From the NCBI RefSeq assembly GCF_023634865.1, contig NZ_JAMLJN010000002.1, positions 248,001 through 312,000 of the forward strand: DNA of 64,000 nucleotides, read 5' to 3'. Shown here piece by piece: positions 60,920-64,000 of this stretch (its first letter is position 1; the number at the start of each line of letters is the position of its first letter). A model generated the notes under the pieces. It worked only from the letters and a program-made list of their open reading frames with translations, made no database searches and was not told where the DNA came from. Position numbers and translations under genes: made by a program. The DNA is from Flavobacterium fragile (GTDB taxonomy: Bacteria; Bacteroidota; Bacteroidia; Flavobacteriales; Flavobacteriaceae).

Positions 60920-61330
60920 TTAGCAAAATTCGTTGTAAGCGTCTTTTAAATTTTCAGCAATTAATTCGGCAGGACGTCCCTCAATATGATGACGCTCTAG
61001 CATATGAACCAATTCACCATTTTTAAATAACGCCATACTTGGAGATGACGGTGGGAAAGGAAACATTTCTGCTCTTGCTGCATCTACTGCTTCTCTATCA
61101 ACTCCAGCAAAAACAGTAATTAAGTTAGCGGGTTTTTTTCCACCCTCTAAACTCATTTTTGCTCCTGGACGTGCATTTCTTGCAGCACAACCACAAACAG
61201 AATTAATCACTACTAAAGTTGTCCCTTCAGATTTAATAGCGTTTTTTACGTCTTCTGAAGTATATAAATTTTTGAAACCTGCGTCTGTTAATTCAGCACG
61301 CATTGGGTTTACCATTTCTTCTGGATACAT
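60920..61330 (-). CDS. Bacilliredoxin, BrxA/BrxB (YphP/YqiW) family
   Basis: A 136-residue thioredoxin-fold protein with the bacilliredoxin motif CGC in NSVCGCAARNARPG. Such proteins remove bacillithiol from proteins or act as disulphide reductases. The start MYPEEMVNPMRAELTDAGF and end NLKDAYNEFC are family-typical. It has a TAACTTTG box 30 bases upstream. Whether this organism makes bacillithiol cannot be told here. It is transcribed alone. Confidence 0.92.
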   Translation of the reverse strand: MYPEEMVNPMRAELTDAGFKNLYTSEDVKNAIKSEGTTLVVINSVCGCAARNARPGAKMSLEGGKKPANLITVFAGVDREAVDAARAEMFPFPPSSPSMALFKNGELVHMLERHHIEGRPAELIAENLKDAYNEFC

Positions 61331-61359
61331 AATGTATATTGTTATAAGTTAACGTGTCG

Positions 61360-61367
61360 CAAAGTTA
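61360..61367 (-). promoter_or_regulatory. -7 promoter box for the bacilliredoxin gene
   Basis: TAACTTTG on the minus strand (TAnnTTTG), 29 bases before the start at 61330. Confidence 0.55.
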
Positions 61368-61439
61368 CAAAGTTTTTTGGTAGTTACAGAATCGGAATTC
61401 ATAAAGATTTGTTATGTTTACATTTCTAAAATATATTGT

Positions 61440-61823
61440 ATGAGTTTTTTAGCGGAACCTGATGAGTTTTATGTTAAAATTGGATTTTTAATCGTCTTTG
61501 TTATTGGTTATTTAATTATTCAAAAAACCAACAACTTGAAATTGACATTACAGTATGTGTTGTATTCATATGGAATTGCAATTTTACTTTTGTCGTTAAC
61601 AATTTCTCATGTTTTTTCAGGATTTCCACAGGATGTTTCTGACCTAGAAGACAAGAAAAAATTACTGTATCATTTGCAAAGAAATACGGATGCTCTTGTT
61701 GAAATTACAGAAGCTTTTCGTGATTTGGTTCTAATAACATTTTTATTTTTGGTTGCAATTATTTCTAAAATCATCAAGTATTTTAAGCTAGAGAATTCTC
61801 CCCAACAAAGCCTTCACAAATAG
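61440..61823 (+). CDS. Hypothetical membrane protein
   Basis: A 127-residue protein with three hydrophobic segments (KIGFLIVFVIGYLIIQ, LQYVLYSYGIAILLLSLTI, LVLITFLFLVAIISKII) and a short acidic loop before the third (DVSDLEDKKKLLYHLQRNTD). I recognise no family. A frame from 61377 is open, but MSFLAEPDEF at ATG 61440 is the better start. Its 3' end overlaps the convergent lycopene cyclase gene by 36 bases. Function unknown. Confidence 0.65.
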   Translation: MSFLAEPDEFYVKIGFLIVFVIGYLIIQKTNNLKLTLQYVLYSYGIAILLLSLTISHVFSGFPQDVSDLEDKKKLLYHLQRNTDALVEITEAFRDLVLITFLFLVAIISKIIKYFKLENSPQQSLHK

Positions 61824-62924
61824 CATTTTCGGGCATCTCCAAATCACGCGTAAATCTTCTAAAAATGAAGTTTCTTCATCTAAAAATTTAAAAATTACAC
61901 TTGAATTTCCTTCTTTAAACATAGATGAAAATATTGTAGAACCTAATTCATTTTTAGAACCTAAAATATCCAAAAGCAATAAATCATAAAACCAAAATTT
62001 ATCTTTTTTATGAAATTTTGTAAAGTCAGATTCTGATTTTAGAAATTGAACTAATGCTTTTGATTTTTTGGAAGCGTTTTTAAAAGTATAACCTGTACTC
62101 GCTTTTGTCCATCCGCCAGCGGAACCAATATTAATGATATTTTTCGTGTTGTGTTTCCAGAAAGGATAACACGTCATCGGAATATTACCTTGTTCTTTTT
62201 CGATGATTTCGTATTCTGTTATGCCAAGATTTGTAATGTACTTCTGAATTTCAGCTTCGTATTCTTCTTTAAAAAGTAAGTTTTTTGAAAACAAGGTATA
62301 TTCTAATAACGCTTCAGTTGAAGAAGTCGGTAAAATATACATAAAACGGGTATTGCCTTTTTGTTCCACCGAAAAATCCATGAAAGTAGCGCAATTTGGA
62401 GTAAAAACCGCTTCTTTACTTTTGATATACCAACCAATAAAATGTTGATGAATTAATGGGAATTTGGTTTGTGTTGTTACAACTTCTGGATTATAAATGG
62501 AATTGAAAATTTTGTTGCAAGTAAAGGTTTCACTTACCGTTTTTACAATACAATGATCTCCTAATTCCGAAAAATCAACCACTTTTTGATTTAGAAAATG
62601 AATGTTTTTATGTTCGGAAATCTTCTTAAAAACTAATTTGTAAAAATCTAAACCATTGATTTTTTTGTATTGATAAGGTGTTAATTCTAAAACCCTATTA
62701 AATTTTTCATTCGCAAAAATCGCTTGATTCCATTTTTTTGAGACGATTCCATCAAATAAATTATGTTCATCCCAAAAGCACCAAGTTCTATCGTTTACTT
62801 TTTTAGCATTTTCATCAATTAGCAAAATGGATTTATCCTCAAATTTTCCAGATAAAAGCATTTCATTAACCGTCATCAAAGCCGATAACCCTGAACCCGT
62901 AAAAATGTAGTGATAATGTTGCAT
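61788..62924 (-). CDS. crtY: Lycopene beta-cyclase
   Basis: Forms beta rings on lycopene to give beta-carotene, leading to yellow-orange carotenoids. The 378-residue protein has the N-terminal dinucleotide motif FTGSGLSALMTVNEML and DRTWCFWDE, both typical of CrtY. The frame is open to 62990, but the -7 box TAATTTTG at 62988-62995 lies there, so ATG 62924 (MQHYHYIFTGSG) is the start. The other crt genes are not in the window. It is convergent with a membrane gene and overlaps it by 36 bases. Confidence 0.9.
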   Translation of the reverse strand: MQHYHYIFTGSGLSALMTVNEMLLSGKFEDKSILLIDENAKKVNDRTWCFWDEHNLFDGIVSKKWNQAIFANEKFNRVLELTPYQYKKINGLDFYKLVFKKISEHKNIHFLNQKVVDFSELGDHCIVKTVSETFTCNKIFNSIYNPEVVTTQTKFPLIHQHFIGWYIKSKEAVFTPNCATFMDFSVEQKGNTRFMYILPTSSTEALLEYTLFSKNLLFKEEYEAEIQKYITNLGITEYEIIEKEQGNIPMTCYPFWKHNTKNIINIGSAGGWTKASTGYTFKNASKKSKALVQFLKSESDFTKFHKKDKFWFYDLLLLDILGSKNELGSTIFSSMFKEGNSSVIFKFLDEETSFLEDLRVIWRCPKMLFVKALLGRIL

Positions 62925-62987
62925 TAATAAATGGTATATCGAATTTCTAAAAAATTTCTCCTTGTATGATTTTCTATTCAAGAACCT

Positions 62988-62995
62988 CAAAATTA
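62988..62995 (-). promoter_or_regulatory. -7 promoter box for crtY
   Basis: TAATTTTG on the minus strand (TAnnTTTG), 63 bases before ATG 62924. Confidence 0.5.
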
Positions 62996-63094
62996 GTCAA
63001 ATTTTATCAGTAATCGGAATGTTTTTGAAATCTAAAGAAAAGCTCATTCACTTAAACTTTATCAATATATTATTCGTTTTTGCCTAAAAATAAA

Positions 63095-63110
63095 TTTAGT
63101 TATACCTAAA
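63095..63110. promoter_or_regulatory. Candidate operator of the MntR-like regulator
   Basis: TTTAGTTATACCTAAA differs by one base from the perfect palindrome TTTAGGTATACCTAAA, a DtxR/MntR-type operator shape. It lies eight bases upstream of the -7 box of the regulator gene, as expected for autoregulation. A second half-site, TGCCTAAA, lies at 63081-63088. Confidence 0.6.
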
Positions 63111-63118
63111 ATATTATT

Positions 63119-63126
63119 TATATTTG
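63119..63126 (+). promoter_or_regulatory. -7 promoter box for the MntR-like/ZIP operon
   Basis: TATATTTG (TAnnTTTG), 16 bases before ATG 63143 and just downstream of the candidate operator. Confidence 0.6.
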
Positions 63127-63142
63127 TCAAAATAAATTGTTT

Positions 63143-63790
63143 ATGACCATTTCGGAAGAAAATTATATTAAAGTTATTTATCATTTGTCGTTGGTTTCTC
63201 CTAGAGGTGTTAATACGAATGCTATAGCAGGAATGTTAGATACCAAAGCGTCATCAGTTACCGATATGTTGAAGAAGCTTTCAGATAAAGATTTGGTGAG
63301 TTATCAAAAATATCACGGTGTTACACTTACTGATAAAGGCTTACATTCTGCCAAAATGATTGTTAGAAAACACCGTTTATGGGAAGTTTTTTTGGTAGAT
63401 AAATTAGGTTTTTCTTGGGATGAAGTGCACGAAATTGCCGAAGAATTAGAACATATCAAATCGGAGCAATTGGTTAATAAACTAGATGCTTTTTTAGGTT
63501 TTCCAATTGCTGACCCACATGGTGATCCCATTCCAAATGCGAAAGGTGTAATTCAAAAGGTTGAAAAACAACTTTTATCGGAAGTAGAGATTAACGTTTC
63601 CTTTCATTGTATTGGCGTGAAAGATTCTTCTACTGATTTTTTAAAATATTTAGATAAGCAAAAAATAGCATTAGGATCGGTAGTAAAAGTAGTTGAAAAA
63701 GAAAATTTTGATGACACTTTAATAGTTGAGATTGATGGAAAACGATTAACGATTTCAAATAAAATTGCAAATAATTTATATGTTCAATGA
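63143..63790 (+). CDS. DtxR/MntR-family metal-dependent transcriptional regulator
   Basis: A 215-residue metalloregulator. The N-terminal winged helix (MTISEENYIKVIYHLSL, TNAIAGMLDTKASSVTDMLKKL) is followed by the metal-binding and dimerisation domain (HRLWEVFLVDKLGFSWDEVHEIAEELEHI, then DPHGDPIPN) and a C-terminal FeoA-like domain. It would repress with Mn2+ or Fe2+ bound. Its stop overlaps the ATG of a ZIP metal transporter (ATGA), and a palindrome sits before the promoter, so it likely controls its own operon. TTG 63137 could add two residues. Confidence 0.92.
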   Translation: MTISEENYIKVIYHLSLVSPRGVNTNAIAGMLDTKASSVTDMLKKLSDKDLVSYQKYHGVTLTDKGLHSAKMIVRKHRLWEVFLVDKLGFSWDEVHEIAEELEHIKSEQLVNKLDAFLGFPIADPHGDPIPNAKGVIQKVEKQLLSEVEINVSFHCIGVKDSSTDFLKYLDKQKIALGSVVKVVEKENFDDTLIVEIDGKRLTISNKIANNLYVQ

Positions 63791-64000
63791 GTATGTTTGA
63801 TTCAATTATCCATTTTTTTGAGAGTATTGACCCAATTTTAGCTGCTTTTTTAGCTACCACTTTTACATGGGGATTAACGGCATTTGGCGCTTCGTTTGTT
63901 TTCTTTTTTAAGAATATGAATCGAGTAGTGTTAGATGGAATGCTAGGTTTTACTGGAGGTGTGATGGTTGCAGCCAGTTTCTGGAGTTTATTAGCTCCTG
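63787..64000 (+). CDS. ZIP-family metal transporter, N-terminal part (cut by window edge)
   Basis: The first 71 codons of a membrane transporter; the rest lies past base 64000. It reads FESIDPILAAFLATTFTWGLTAFGAS, then FFFKNMNRVVLDGMLGFTGGVMVAASFWSLLAP, the start of the GufA/ZupT type of ZIP transporter, which brings divalent metals such as zinc, iron or manganese into the cell. Its ATG overlaps the stop of the MntR-like gene (ATGA), so metal-dependent control of this uptake system is likely. ATG 63793 in the same frame is an alternative start. Confidence 0.85.
   Translation, partial: MSMFDSIIHFFESIDPILAAFLATTFTWGLTAFGASFVFFFKNMNRVVLDGMLGFTGGVMVAASFWSLLAP

Noticed and set aside
1..64000. CRISPR arrays, tRNA or rRNA genes, intact insertion sequences, prophage genes
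   Set aside because: Looked for on both strands; no regularly spaced repeats, no tRNA-like cloverleaf, no transposase or phage structural motif was seen.

Overview
The window is a stretch of chromosome from a low-GC Bacteroidetes bacterium, very probably Flavobacterium or a close relative. The grounds are the gldH gliding lipoprotein gene, a secreted protease with a type IX secretion (T9SS) C-terminal sorting domain, several Flavobacteriaceae-type unknown families (DUF6341, DUF6427, DUF4254), the lack of Shine-Dalgarno sequences before starts, and many copies of the Bacteroidetes -7 promoter box TAnnTTTG, often only 5-40 bases before the ATG. I see no rRNA, tRNA, CRISPR array, intact insertion sequence or prophage. 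Most of the window is ordinary core genome, with two AT-rich accessory patches.

Layout. 0-6.4 kb: partial CapK/PaaK-like ligase, purD, a DUF6341/DUF6427 pair, upp, DUF4254, a family 9 glycosyltransferase and a PaaE-type reductase. 6.4-9.0 kb: an accessory patch (membrane-anchored HTH regulator, lipoprotein, unknown genes) lying between two nearly identical 43-bp promoter-bearing repeats; the second copy drives a padR operon with two paralogous membrane proteins (9.0-10.7 kb). 10.7-19.3 kb: acyl-CoA thioesterase, HU/SPOR protein, dprA, trpS, plsC, an ECF sigma factor coupled to a protein that joins a cytoplasmic N-terminus, one transmembrane helix, a long charged linker and an outer-membrane barrel, and recA. 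19.4-22.3 kb: a tight operon trhO-trhP-ferredoxin for tRNA wobble uridine hydroxylation, in which trhO carries the same C-terminal domain as trhP. 22.4-29.1 kb: ricT-like, gldH, PBP1A, the two CoA-transferase subunits and an RlmI-type methyltransferase.

29.2-33.5 kb is the second accessory patch: an HTH regulator, five small lipoprotein or membrane genes without recognisable function, and a DUF4143 ATPase gene bracketed by two copies of a hairpin plus the 3' end of the class I fumarase gene. 33.5-45.7 kb: fumarase, an SpmA/SpmB-like membrane protein, the T9SS subtilase, an exonuclease, a serine hydrolase, ogt, a DUF1573 protein, a two-component system and a cytochrome c.

45.7-56 kb is a heme locus: hemA-hemC-hemD-hemE-hemF-(serine hydrolase)-hemB on the minus strand, divergent from an AraC-type regulator, hemH and hemJ. 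Together these cover the path from glutamyl-tRNA to heme except hemL (glutamate-1-semialdehyde aminomutase). The rest holds an NtrY-like kinase, an enoyl-CoA hydratase, an HD hydrolase, a plsC-desaturase operon, a bacilliredoxin, a lone lycopene cyclase and an MntR-like regulator overlapping a ZIP metal transporter that runs off the right edge. Several intergenic gaps hold short dispersed repeats and long hairpins.
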